Shown: one piece after another, positions 11,479-22,090 of the stretch
Numbering within the stretch: position 1 is the stretch's first letter
Layout: every line of letters starts with the position of its first letter
Origin: Pomphorhynchus laevis
Taxonomy: Eukaryota; Acanthocephala; Palaeacanthocephala; Echinorhynchida; Pomphorhynchidae
Direction: 5' to 3'
Length of the DNA stretch: 64,000 nucleotides
NCBI GenBank assembly: GCA_012934845.2
Contig: WNNJ02000428.1
Location: 53,139-117,138, forward strand
The notes under the pieces: generated by a model
What the model saw: the letters and a program-made list of their open reading frames with translations, nothing else
Told to the model about the DNA's origin: nothing
Database searches by the model: none
Position numbers and translations under genes: made by a program

Positions 11479-12360
11479 GTAAGTACGCATGAATTTATGG
11501 TATTTCTTTGTATTTTTTAGTTGATTACAAATGGAAAATTTACAGATTATCGACACGTTGTTGTTTATATAAACATAAATGTTTTACGAAATTGTCATCT
11601 AAGACAACTCAACAATTAATATAATTATTATATTAATTATAATTTAATCTTTATATATTTAAGATTTTACATTCATCTATTTTATCGATTATATAAATCG
11701 TATCACTTATTATAGAATGTTTTTGTTAAATCGAAATAACATAAGCTTTATTTCATCAAGGCAGCAAATAACCTTCTGTGCGTAGTGTAGCAACGATTAG
11801 AACAGTATCGGGAAATTTCTGGATTGAATTTTTCTAATAAAACCCAGAAAAACACTTTATAAGTTTTTACCTTATTTTTTTATAAAGCGATTATAATAGA
11901 TTGGACTTTATATAGTAATATTTTGCAACATATTATTACTTCGCTCTATAATGTTATATTAATCACTTATGAAGAAGAAACAGCTTAAAATTTTAGAGTA
12001 TTCTTTTGATTTAAATAAAAATATCAAATGTTTGAAATTTAAACGTTTATATTTTTAATAAGAATTTATGTATTTTTAAGTCGTTTTAATTATCAATTTC
12101 TGTATATAAAATATTTAATTTGCTATGAGAAAAATAACAAATAAAATTATTCAATAACAAATTTTTAATTTAAATTTATTTTTTCAATTTCAGCAATAAA
12201 TCATTTGATTTTATAACTACGAGAATGATATGTTATTGAATTAAACAATGTATTTTCATTGTCTGCTTATTTGAAACATTAAATTAAAATACAATTTAAT
12301 TTACTCACATTAATAATGTTACCTTAACAATAGATTAAATGTCCGCTTATCTCTCAGCGT
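11479..12360. other. AT-rich intronic sequence
   Basis: No gene. At 12080-12110 there is a match to the sequence that normally follows a type B donor (TTTTAATTATCAATTTC), but the exon that should precede it is not recognisable, so a type B member seems to have been lost here. Confidence 0.45.
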
Positions 12361-13131
12361 CATGTTGTTAAGATGTAAAGTTAATCAGATTAAAGGCTGA
12401 GTTAGTTATTATATATTGTCAAAGCTTTCGCCGCGTTACGATGATATGATTACGTTCAGATATTATCAATTAAGAATCTTTACTATTTTAAAATTATATT
12501 GATCTTGATAATCCTATCGCACCAAAGCAAAAATATCATTTGAATTTAAATGAACACGTTTCTATGTTAGACTTAGAAATAGCTGTCGTAACCTCAAAGT
12601 TGCAAAGAAAATGAAAATAACAAACATTTATAAAAGGAAAGATAAAATAAATAAAGATATGCATACAGAACTTACTAAATTAAAGCATAATTATGTAATA
12701 ACAACTATTGATAAAGCTAGTACTAACTTTGTCTTCATATGCAAAGAGCTTTATTATGATATGGATACCCACAAAAAGAAGGAAAAGCGTTCCTATAATC
12801 AATGACTATTTATTTCAGGCTAGTTGGAGATGTAATACAAACTGTCAATATTGGAAGAATAGTAAAGATATAATAACGATAAAATAAAGATATAAAGATA
12901 TACTAAAGATATAATAAAGACATGTTGTTAAGATGTAAAAATTAATCAGATTAAAGGCTGAGTTAGTTATTATATATTGTCAAAGCTTTCGCTTCATTAC
13001 GATGAGATGATTACGTTCAGATAAGCCAAAGCTTGTCAAAGTCGCGTAACGACTGACAAAGTCGTAACGCGGCAAAAGCTTTGACAATATATAATAACTA
13101 ACTCAGGCTTTGATCTGATTAACTTTTACAA
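12360..13131. repeat. Direct and inverted copies of a 75-bp sequence around a Naiad fragment
   Basis: TTAATCAGATTAAAGGCTGA followed by GTTAGTTATTATATATTGTC and AAAGCTTTCGC occurs at about 12379-12440, again at about 12942-13000, and in inverted orientation at about 13060-13131. Between the direct copies lies a Naiad-type RT start (12611-12805, MKITNIYKRKDKINKDMHTE...) nearly identical to the one at 9593. The arrangement looks like a small non-autonomous repeat carried along in a local duplication. Confidence 0.6.
12600..12862 (+). pseudogene. Naiad-type RT fragment
   Basis: A 64-codon open piece, HTELTKLKHNYVITTIDKAS then TNFVFICKELYYDMD, equal to the RT start of the copy at 9593 and of the one at 62287. 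The following sequence also matches 9788-9840. It is a local duplicate of part of that element rather than an independent insertion. Confidence 0.65.
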
Positions 13132-13522
13132 TTTTACTTTAAGTTGTCTTTTAAAATTATAACATGCATTAAATAATTTTTTGTAATAAATTTTAATATG
13201 TAATTATTGATAACATTCTATTATTAATATATCAGTTCCTTCTAATCACCGTAATAATTTAATTGTATATATTTGTGAATTATATATTTAATATATTTTC
13301 CGGCTATTTGTTTTTTTGTTCGTAAACTAATTTCCAAATGTAATATTAAGTTAATAAACGGTAATTAATTTTAATAAATTGATCATTAAATGACTAATTC
13401 ATAGTCTTTATAATGAATTCGCATAAATATTATATTGTAATTAATTCAGATAATCAGTTTATATAAATAATTTTTGATTTATAAATTTATAAAATAATAT
13501 TTGATTTTTATTATATAATGAC
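13132..13522 (+). other. Array intron sequence
   Basis: No gene. The last part, with AATAATATTTGATTTTTATT and ATATAATGACACTGTTCATTT, is array-unit intron and continues on the far side of the ubiquilin insertion at 14442; an empty version (ATGACACGGTTGATTTATAG) is at about 11265-11285. Confidence 0.5.
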
Positions 13523-14441
13523 ACTGTTCATTTAATGTTAAAGAATTTTATAAAACAAGTCCTAAATTACATAGTAAAAAATAGTACTTAAATAAAAGTC
13601 AAGAGTCTTCATTACGTTCTACAGCCATTTTTGCGTCCTCCATAGATGCAACAAGAGCTTCAAGATTAGTATCACGGCTATGGAATCCCACTGTCTGCAT
13701 TTGTACAAGTTCGTATGCATAAAGTTGTTCTTGAGTTTGGTTTGGTTGTTGATTTGTCGGCTAATTTTGCTGGGGATGAATAAGATCTAATAGTTGAAAC
13801 AACGAAGCAGTATGATCTTGATTTGAGTATTGTAAATTTTGAAATACTGTTGTTGCATAAGCTGTTTGTCTATTGCTTGGTGATTAAAAGAAATTCACAT
13901 TAGATGAAGTAGGTTACTATTTATTTGATTATCGACTAGACTGCTTATATTTGAAGATATCAACTGTGAGTATTCTTGTGAGGATGTGTCCCTAAGACGA
14001 ATTAGGTTATGTAGAATTGTTTAATCGTCCTCAATGCTCGAGGATTTGTGCATAGAGCACGAATTTCAGGTATTGGTCACTGACTTATAAACTTATAATT
14101 ACACGAAGTACTTGTTCTCTTTGCCTTTTGTCCTGTATAAATTCATATGTACGCAGCAGATGAAGTAGTATACCAAAATCGCGGATAGAACTATCCATGT
14201 TTGGGATAAAACTGGATGTCCGCAATATATCGATTAACATGCGAGGATTTTCAGCAGTGCCTACTAATAATCGTTGAGGGTTCATCGTAGAATACTTACT
14301 AGTGTTTTCGTTTGACGTAGATTGCAAAGGCGACTCTAAACGGTTTAAATTAGATACATATGATCTAGACGAATCGACTAAATTAAATGGAAAAATATTT
14401 AAAATGGATGCAGATCGATTACTTTGATTACTGTTCATTTA
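13523..14441 (-). pseudogene. 5'-truncated ubiquilin-like retrocopy with target-site duplication
   Basis: Minus-strand coding remnant of a ubiquilin-type protein, a shuttle that carries ubiquitinated proteins to the proteasome. Recognisable parts are the end with EQLYAYELVQMQTVGFHSRD-like UBA sequence and LEALVASMEDAKMAVERNEDS near 13620, and the middle (14438-14085) with NPQRLLVGTAENPRMLIDIL. It is about 80% identical by eye to the second copy at 51.7-53.2 kb. The 12-bp sequence ACTGTTCATTTA lies at both ends (13523-13534 and 14430-14441), while an empty relative of this intron has it once. That identifies a LINE-mediated retroposition, truncated at its 5' end. Several frame breaks; no poly-A seen. 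Confidence 0.75.
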
Positions 14442-14571
14442 TAGTGTTTTAAAATTGTAATTTTATAATAAATTCATTCAATATTTTCTGCTAATTAGAA
14501 TTTTTATTGAACGTAGAGATAGCTTACCTGCCCTGTCTAATTCATAAACTAAAGGTAATTTATCTGTTTAG

Positions 14572-14637
14572 AGAATTTGATTTTATTTATATCACGTCAA
14601 AGTCGTCATTGGATATATTTGTTAATGTTACTCTATT
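14572..14637 (+). CDS. Array exon 5 (type A, 66 nt)
   Basis: Acceptor CTGTTTAG, donor GTAAGT. EFDFIYITSKSSLDIFVNVT then L; sequon NVT. The N-terminal half departs most from type A, yet length, phase and openness are kept. Confidence 0.76.
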
Positions 14638-15090
14638 GTAAGTACTTGTTAATTTACTAAACTTGTTATCTGTTATATCAGATTTTAAAAAATTCAATTT
14701 ATTAATCATCGGTCGTTTGTGATCTCAAAGATACAATGTGTTACAAAATAGTTGACGACATATTTTTTAATATAAAATGAATTTAATATTTTGCATTCTT
14801 TAAATAATTAATTACAAATTAATATAATTTTTTACTTTAAATTTATAATGCAATTTATAATATATATTTTTTAAATTTTAATTAATATAATTTTGTATCA
14901 ATAACTTCTGAAGAATAATTCAGCCTTTTTAAATATCATTGTCTTCTTTTTTGAATAAAAGTATCGTTTCAGTTTCTCAATAATTGAAACAATGCAAGAA
15001 TACATTTTAAAATTTAAACATTTAATTTTCAAAATTTAAACATTTAAATCATTTATTTAAATTTATAACAATAATAATTTTTGTTTTTAG

Positions 15091-15156
15091 AAAGTTTATA
15101 CGTACAACATTCTGTTCAAATTTTCCATTGACTATTTACGGAAACATTCCAGATAT
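15091..15156 (+). CDS. Array exon 6 (type B, 66 nt)
   Basis: Acceptor TTTTTAG, donor GTAAGT. KFIRTTFCSNFPLTIYGNIP then D; cysteine at position 8, as in exon 7. No sequon because P follows F. It lies 453 bp after exon 5, an A-then-B pair like exons 2 and 3. Confidence 0.77.
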
Positions 15157-15192
15157 GTAAGTTAGAACACGTTATAAACTAAATAATTATAA

Positions 15193-15331
15193 GGGCTGGA
15201 TCAAAGGAGAGAACAAATTATTTTTGATATTTCGCTAACTACTATTAGCATCTTCGGAAAATTTTCTAAAGATGCTAACAGTAGTTAGCGAAATATCAAA
15301 AATAGTTTCTTCTTTCCTTTGATCTAGTTCC
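15193..15331. mobile_element. Fold-back (MITE-like) element, copy 1
   Basis: Two arms of about 65 bp, GGGCTGGATCAAAGGAGAGA at the left and its near-complement ending CCTTTGATCTAGTTCC at the right, with almost no loop. Inner arms contain GATATTTCGCTAACT and its complement. No coding capacity. A diverged second copy is at 18794-18959. Terminal-inverted-repeat, MITE-like structure is seen directly; the parent transposon is unknown. Confidence 0.75.
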
Positions 15332-16912
15332 AATAATTATTTATCAATATCGGATCATTATCGACTATTTAAAACGTAATAAACTATTAAATTTTCAGTA
15401 TAAATTATGATATTTGTTTCTGATAGAATTTTAATGTATTTCAGTAATTATTCTTTTGCTTTTAAATAATACGTGCAAGTTTTTTATTTGTATATTTTTA
15501 AATGGAAACTAGTTTAAAAAATACATGATTTGATTAACTAACATTAATAAATAAATTTTATAAATTTGAATTTAATTCGTATTCTTTATTCAATATTTCA
15601 ACATTATTTCTTGTATTTTTCGAAAAACATTGCATATTAATGTGTAATAATGACTTTAAGAATTTATTAATTTCCAACCGTTTGTAATCTAAATAATTAA
15701 TTATTTCTTTGTGCTGGAACATCACCATTATCTGCTTAAATCTTTATATGAATTGAATATTAATTGTATATTTTCATCGCCTTATAATTGAAACTTATCT
15801 CAAATGGATAAGTTTAAAAAAGAAATAATTTTATTTTTGAATTATAATATGAATTAAATAATATTTCATATTCAAACTTTTATTCGTCTTCTGTTTCAAA
15901 TGTTTCCTGCTAAATTCATGTATATCGCATTTTTCTTCAAACTTAAAAAGTAAATGTATAAATTATGTGCACTCTGTAAACTTAAAACTTCATATTTACA
16001 CTAGTTTCTTAATGCTGTATTATATTATTTAGCAGTTGATTTAATTCCAAACTTTTGAAATCAAAAAAGAGGATCAAAATATGTCTTTTGACGGTGGAGC
16101 ATAACCTCTTCTTTTATTCAAATTTCGGTCTATTCGAATAAAAACGTCATGATGTTCACTTTGCTTAATAAATTGTCAGAATATATTACGATATATATTA
16201 TAACATATATATTTCTAGTCTTGTCAGTATGCGTTTCTTTGAATTTAACTGTATTATTAATTGTATTAATGCTATTGTATTATTTTATAATTGTATAATT
16301 GTATATGTATATAATTGTATTATTAATTGTTTCGTCAAACAATTTTGCCAATGATTTTACCTAACCGAAATTCGGAAATTGAAAATAATTTTATATTTTA
16401 GAATATATAAAGATAATATATCATGTTCAATCTTGTTCAAAGCTAATTTCGAGCATATCGCATTTTTCTTTAAACTTACAAAGAAAATGTATAAATTATT
16501 TGCACTCTGTTAGCTTAAAACGTTATATTTACACTTGCTTCTTAATGTTGTATTATATTATTTAGCGGTTAATTAATTTCCAAACGTTTGTAATCAAAAT
16601 AAATTATAATTTTTTTAAATCTTATATAGAATATGCATAAGTTATGTTAACTAAATTATAACTTTTTATTTACACTGGTTTCTCAATAAGTAATTATATT
16701 CTTCAGAAATTTATTAATTTCCAACCGTTTGACATCTTATAATATTTTTTGTGCTTTGCCGCTATCCGCTTAAATCATTTTTAATAAAGGAATAGTGTGC
16801 TTTATAAATATACATATTTAATGATTAATATAATTCTCCTATTAAAATTTGCGATCTCTTTTCGATTAAAAACTGCATGATGGTCACAAATCTTAATAAA
16901 TTGTTAGAATCA
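15332..16912 (+). other. AT-rich array intron
   Basis: No gene. It carries several copies of a unit segment with TATATCGCATTTTTCTT and GAAAATGTATAAATTATGTG (about 15900-15970 and 16450-16500), which also follows exons elsewhere, so partial intron units are stacked here without their exons. Confidence 0.5.
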
Positions 16913-17260
16913 AATCAGCTAACTGAGTCTACGTATTTAATAAAATTATAAAATAAGCAAAACATAATAACGCTAAATCAAAATTTAATAATTAAATAAT
17001 AAAATTAATAATTGTTTTAAGATTTTTTATAATTTAAATCAAGTTAAAATATAAAATTGCAATTAAAAATAATGTCATTTTTATAAATTGACTGATAAAT
17101 TACAGACGTTGTTTCAGAATAAGAATTAGTGGTCATCAGGAGGAACTGCTATGCTATCAGGTTTCGGCCCCTAACTTCTCTACCCAACATAGCGGCGGGG
17201 CCAAATACACGCGAATGATGTATTTCCTCTGAAATGCCACATTAGGTTACGACATACTTA
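16913..17260 (-). mobile_element. Naiad-type 3' tail (solo)
   Basis: In element sense it runs from about 17260 to 16913. It contains the conserved GC-rich structured segment (17125-17245) and ends ...TAGACTCAGTTAGCTGATT. No coding sequence is attached; it breaks at about 17248, where the next sequence is unrelated. One pseudoknot helix differs here from the other copies: CATAGCGG in place of CATAGCAG. Confidence 0.7.
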
Positions 17261-17946
17261 CTTTGCATTCGAAAATATAATCTAAACGAGAAACAATTAA
17301 AATTTATTGGTAATAAATTATTACCAAGTGATATAATAATATTTTAATGATATTTTAATATTATTAAAATATTATTAATAGTATAATATAATATTAAGTT
17401 TTGTAATATTTAGTGTGCTTTATAAAAATACATATTTAATGATTAATATAATTCTCCTATTAAAATTTTCGATCTCTTTTCGATTAAAAACATGCATGAT
17501 GTTTGTGGCTCTTAATAAATTGTTAGAATATATGGAGATTATATATCATGTTCAATCTGCACGCTTTTATTTCTGACTGGTATATTTCATATATGAATAT
17601 ATAATGCTTTGATATCGGTTTTATCAGATTTTAGAAAATGTTATATATTATTAAGTTATGGTTTGTGATTGCAATGCCAAATTAGGTTACGACATACTTA
17701 ACTACATATTTTTTAATTTAAAATAAATTTAAAATTCCCAAGTTTAAATAATTTATTTACAAGTTTTCCACTTCTGAAGAAGAATACAGCTCTTTTAAAT
17801 AAAATTGTATTTATTTGTTTTGAATAAAGATATCGAATTCTCTTCTCAGTAACAGGACATCAAGAAATTTAAACATTTAATTTTCAAAATTTAAAAATTC
17901 AAATAATGTATCAACATTTTTTAGCGATTGTAATTTTTGTTTTTAG

Positions 17947-18012
17947 AAAATTCGAACATACAACATTCTGTTCAAATCTTCCATTGACTATTTACGGAAG
18001 CGTTCCAAATAT
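17947..18012 (+). CDS. Array exon 7 (type B, 66 nt)
   Basis: Acceptor TTTTTAG, donor GTAAGT. KFEHTTFCSNLPLTIYGSVP then N. Closest to exon 6. Its 3' part and the next 750 bp are duplicated at 25025-25813. Confidence 0.77.
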
Positions 18013-18761
18013 GTAAGTTATAAATTATAAATGTCTGAGTTTAAAATATTATATTTGTTTCTTATAAAATATTTTCTATTTCAGTAATTATTCTTTTGCT
18101 TTTAAATAATACGTGCAAGTTTTTTATATATTTAATTGTGTATTTTTTATAATTAAAACTCATTTCAACTAAAAAAGTAATTCGATTTATTAACATAAGT
18201 AATCTTAGAGTTAATATTTTTTATAAATTAAAATGAGAGCTTACAGATAGACATTATTATATATTATGTTATTGTATATTTAAATGATGTTAGAGATTGA
18301 AATGCTGACTCAAGCTCTCTCTCTTTCAGTTATAATTTTTGACAGTTAATAATTAGCATGTAAAAGCTGAAATCTTCGAAAGACTGCAATTTATATGAAA
18401 ATTTAATTATTATAGATATTGATTGCTTAGTTCTTTCTTCTAAGATGTCAAGACTGTATTCTATTGCTATACTTTTTTTACTTCGTAATTCCATTAATTT
18501 TGTTTTTTGTTTCGTAGAGATTACACATTTAGCAATCTTACTCTATCCTCGAAGCTGTAATTTTTGCGTTTCTCAGTTATACCCTATTTTTTGCTTTCTT
18601 TTTTAATGAATACAACTATTTTTAAATAATCAAGTTTCTTGTTGAATACGATAATTTTACATTAATTGTCCCTGTCCATGATAGGATTTGAGAGTAACAA
18701 AATGGAAATAATGATACAAAAATGGAAAAGTTCAATAATCACTAGCCACCTTTGATGCATT
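17969..18761 (+). repeat. Duplicated block, copy 1
   Basis: About 790 bp, starting inside exon 7 and ending TTTGATGCAT, is repeated with few differences at 25025-25813, and its last third again at 26477-26810. It holds only array intron sequence, including ATGCTGACTCAAGCTCTCTC and a CT-rich tract. High similarity suggests a recent event. Confidence 0.82.
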
Positions 18762-18793
18762 AAAATATTTAGTTTTGATTAAACGATAAAGAA

Positions 18794-18959
18794 TTATTGG
18801 AGCTTGATCAAAGGAAAGTTGAAATTGTTTTTTGATATTTCACTAACTCCTGTTAGTATCTTCAGAAAATTATCTTCACATAATTTTCTGAAGATGCTTA
18901 CAGAAGTTAGCGAAATATTAAAAAACAATTTCCACTTTCCTTTGATCCAGCTCCAATAA
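18794..18959. mobile_element. Fold-back (MITE-like) element, copy 2
   Basis: Inverted arms starting TTATTGGAGCTTGATCAAAG and ending CTTTGATCCAGCTCCAATAA, about 70 bp each, with a short loop near 18868. It belongs to the family at 15193-15331. TTA/TAA at the outer ends may be part of the arm or a 3-bp target duplication. Confidence 0.75.
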
Positions 18960-19239
18960 GTCTTTATCAATAATGGATCATTATCAACTTTTTAAAATTT
19001 TATTAAAAGATTTAGTTGGAAACTATTTAAAACATCGATCTTAACAACTGTGTTAAGACAACCATCTTACCAGTATTTCTAGCTGGTGTAGTATTAAATC
19101 GGCGATATAAATTGCAATCCTATCGTTGTGTTCTTTAATATTCAGCGTGACCGAACTAATACGACTTTTATTTCAAATCTTTATAACAGATATTGATGAT
19201 CCCAACCCGGATTATGACAACGTTATTTCTCTGTGTATC

Positions 19240-20055
19240 GCCAAGTACAAGTCTACATTCTAATTTGATCCCTAAACTCAAAAACAATATACGGTTGATT
19301 TTTACAAGTCAGTCTATGATCAATTAGTGAGCAACGCCTAGACTCCTGCGGCCTGGAGTATATTATTTGCAGTGTCATCAAAATGGTTTGGAACCTTTCT
19401 CGAAACTCTGCCCGTCACTTTAGTAGAAACACATCTTGATAACCACGTTTCGTCCCTGGCCGTCGCTTTGAGGTTTGGAGTTTTCAATGGGCTAGCCTTC
19501 ACATATGGATGCTGAAAAAAGGTGTGTTAGTGCAAGCTACACGTCTTGAATTGTTCTCGATCTAGAGCCCGACACATCTGCTACGCAGATGTTAACCGAT
19601 CGATACAGATGGTTCTGGTCGCAGCATTTATATTCAGGAACCGGTCGAAATCTTGATAAGCAATGGAAAGCGTATGGATGGCGCGACTTTATTCTCTTGG
19701 ATATTGTCGCATCCTCGTATCTATCTATACGTGCTCGAACACGTTGTAATTATCCTATCAGACTCAATCCGTAACAGAAGGGGGCGCTTTGGCCAGTGGT
19801 GCGAAAGATCGTAAACGGACAAAATACACCGCCATCAATGATCGAATTTTTAAATTCGTCTATTATTATAGATACAATGGGCCCGTAGATTCGAATGCAG
19901 CTTCGTTATTAATCGCATTGAGTAAGCGATTGGTGAGAACAACAGGAAAAAAACGCTCATATTTATGGTTTATTCATCGCATTATCCTTGTGATCCAAAA
20001 CGGTAATGCCGTCTGTTTTATGAAAACATTCTGGGATGAGGGCATATATTGAAAC
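19240..20055 (+). pseudogene. RT-nuclease retroelement, C-terminal region
   Basis: Plus-strand remnant of the same broad element group as 29-31 kb. Pieces read FYKSVYDQLVSNA, GTFLETLPVTLVETHLDN and SLAVALRFGVFNGLAF, the zinc-knuckle part; the cysteine/histidine stretch after 19500 is frame-broken. The open end (19789-20052) reads GAKDRKRTKYTAINDRIFKF, SLLIALSKRLVRTTGKKRS and RIILVIQNGNAVCFMKT, the family's terminal 'AIQRGNA' block. GC content is clearly higher than in the flanking introns, as expected for an insertion. RT is missing. Confidence 0.65.
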
Positions 20056-20079
20056 CTTGTGCGGGTCAACCTCGCATCC

Positions 20080-20780
20080 AAAAATCAATCCGACATGCGT
20101 AATAATTCATCAGAGCTAAATGAAAAATTTACTCGGTTTCGTCTAATATTGAATTCGTTCAGCTATTATATTGTTTGTTGAAAGGATGTCAAAACTTTGT
20201 TGTTAACACATTATCACAATGTGCTACAATTACGTGCACCAATCTTGAACAACTTCATAAATTGCTTTATGATCCATAATAACAAAAATTAATCATTATG
20301 TAAGAGCAAAACATTTACCTTATTCCACTGCAGAGGTTCGTCGCGTGTTATTAATTTGCATCATTTGTAAGTTTTTGGAACGTCGTAATTACTCAAAACC
20401 ATGTTCCTGGCTCATTAAAGGCAGTAAGGCATTCGAGCACGTAAGTATATATTTTTAAAGTCATACATTTCTTTAAAAATCGATTAATACTCTTTATAGT
20501 TGATAAAAACTCAGTTTTTGTTTTGTGTTTTCATGCCATTACATAAACTGACTTTTATCAAGCATTTTCGCGGTTTCTTCCTGTCATAAGGCAAACTAAA
20601 TATATTTTTACAAAGGAGAAATCTATGTTACGAGAGTTTACAATATTTTAAAAAGTAATCTTGCATCTAATCGATAAACGTCATACCAATAACACAATAA
20701 TGGCTTGGCTGAACGATACAACAGAATTCTTTGGACCGCTATTCAGTGTGATTTGGCACAACACGGTTGTCATTTGTATA
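20080..20780 (+). pseudogene. Gypsy-like LTR retroelement fossil, integrase part
   Basis: A broken remnant of a Gypsy/Ty3-type integrase. Recognisable pieces are the zinc-binding region with HYVRAKHLPYSTAEVRRVL (about 20296-20350) and a late integrase block containing GLAERYNR (about 20705). No LTRs were recognised. It is old, with several breaks, and directly follows the RT-nuclease remnant. Confidence 0.55.
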
Positions 20781-21157
20781 TTGTTTGGGTCAATTTTGTA
20801 ATATAAACTAATAATACTAGAGTACATAGGAATGTTTATGAAAAATTACAATTCAAATTTCGAATATGAATTTTCAGTAACGTACTTTTACGATCTTCAA
20901 GCTGCCAGCTTAAACTCGTTTTTGATGTAATATCGCCAACATCAGCAATTCGTTGATCCGCAATTTCATGATTTCACCTTGTGAGCCCACGAGTATAAAA
21001 TGAACACAAAGAATAGAGCATGTGAAAATACGTAATTTCACGAATAAAACATTGCACAAATAAAAAGTTGTGATTATTGAATTTTTAGAGCAGGATTAAA
21101 GAAAATAAATATTCTGAGAACAAAATGTTTAATCAGAAAAAAATACCATTTTAATAA
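20780..21157. other. AT-rich spacer
   Basis: No gene or clear repeat recognised between the Gypsy remnant and the next Naiad tail. Confidence 0.4.
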
Positions 21158-21235
21158 TCAAATCAGCTAAATAAATCTACGTATTTAATAAAATTATAAA
21201 ATAAACAAAACATAATAATGCTAAATCAAAACTTA
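21157..21235 (-). mobile_element. Naiad-type terminal sequence, truncated
   Basis: AATCAAATCAGCTAAATAAA followed by CTACGTATTTAATAAAATT is the end of a Naiad-type tail, cut at about 21240 by the start of an RT-nuclease fragment. A second, longer tail begins on the other side at 21548, so the RT fragment separates two tails. Confidence 0.6.
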
Positions 21236-21547
21236 ATAATTTAATAGTTCTTTATAACAACCAAACGGGCAAGTGGGCGAGTGTATTCCTCCCTTATCTG
21301 CCATACACATGCAGCGGCCACATCGATAGTCATTTTCGTGCAAGGGAATTCCAAGCCATATTCGGTCTAAGGTGCATAACTCTGACTGTGGGGGTGTTAG
21401 TTCCATTCCGTATTCTGCGTTTGGCACGGCGCGAAGCCAAGCCCCAGCATTTGGACACGACACCGCGTGTAGTCGGGTACGACTACACGCAGTTGATGAT
21501 TAACCGCCCTCTGATCGGTACAAAGTGCGAGCCAATCGCTGTTCTTA
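21235..21547 (-). pseudogene. RT-nuclease retroelement fragment, zinc-knuckle region
   Basis: Minus strand. Frames read NSDWLALCTDQR then, after changes of frame, MSCPNAGAWLRAVPNAEYGM and IWLGIPLHENDYRCGRCMCM ADKGGIHSPTCPFG, matching the element at 53.6-54.1 kb (SCPHASAWLRA ... WLGTSLCNSDYRCRRC ... LTCQFGG). It is a short piece of the same subfamily, GC-rich against its surroundings. Confidence 0.65.
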
Positions 21548-22090
21548 AGATTAAATCAGCTAACTTAGTCTACGTATTTAATAAAATTATAAAATAAGCA
21601 AAACATAATAACGCTAAATCAAAATTTAATAATTAAATAATAAAATTAATAATTGTTTTAAGATTTTTTATAATTTAAATCAAGTTAAAATATAAAATGG
21701 CAATTAAAAATAATGTCATTTTTATAAATAGACTGATAAATTACAGACGTTGTTTCAGAATAAGAATTAGTGGTCATCAGGAGGAACTGCTATGCTATCA
21801 GGTTTCGGCCCCTAACTCCTCTACCCAACATAGCAGCGGGGCCAAATACATGCTAATGATGTATTTCCTCTGATAAAACTATCTAGTATCTTATTTTAAT
21901 ACAAAGTATATTATTTATTATCCATCCATAAAAATTTCTGCTAATGATTTTTAATTTATTTTTAATATTATTGTGTTGATTTATATATTTTACTATTTTC
22001 TGGTGATGTTATTTTTATAGTAACCTAGTTTAAAATATGTATCTCTTAAATTATTTAAATGATTTTGAATAAAAATCATTTAAATCATTT
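21548..22090 (-). mobile_element. Naiad-type 3' tail
   Basis: Element sense is minus. It carries the structured segment (21765-21875; helices at 21787-21794 with 21829-21836, and 21807-21812 with 21838-21843), then further upstream in element sense the run shared with 47100-47280 and 60900-61090 (AGTATATTATTTATTATCCA). It fades out near 22090 before any coding sequence. Confidence 0.68.
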
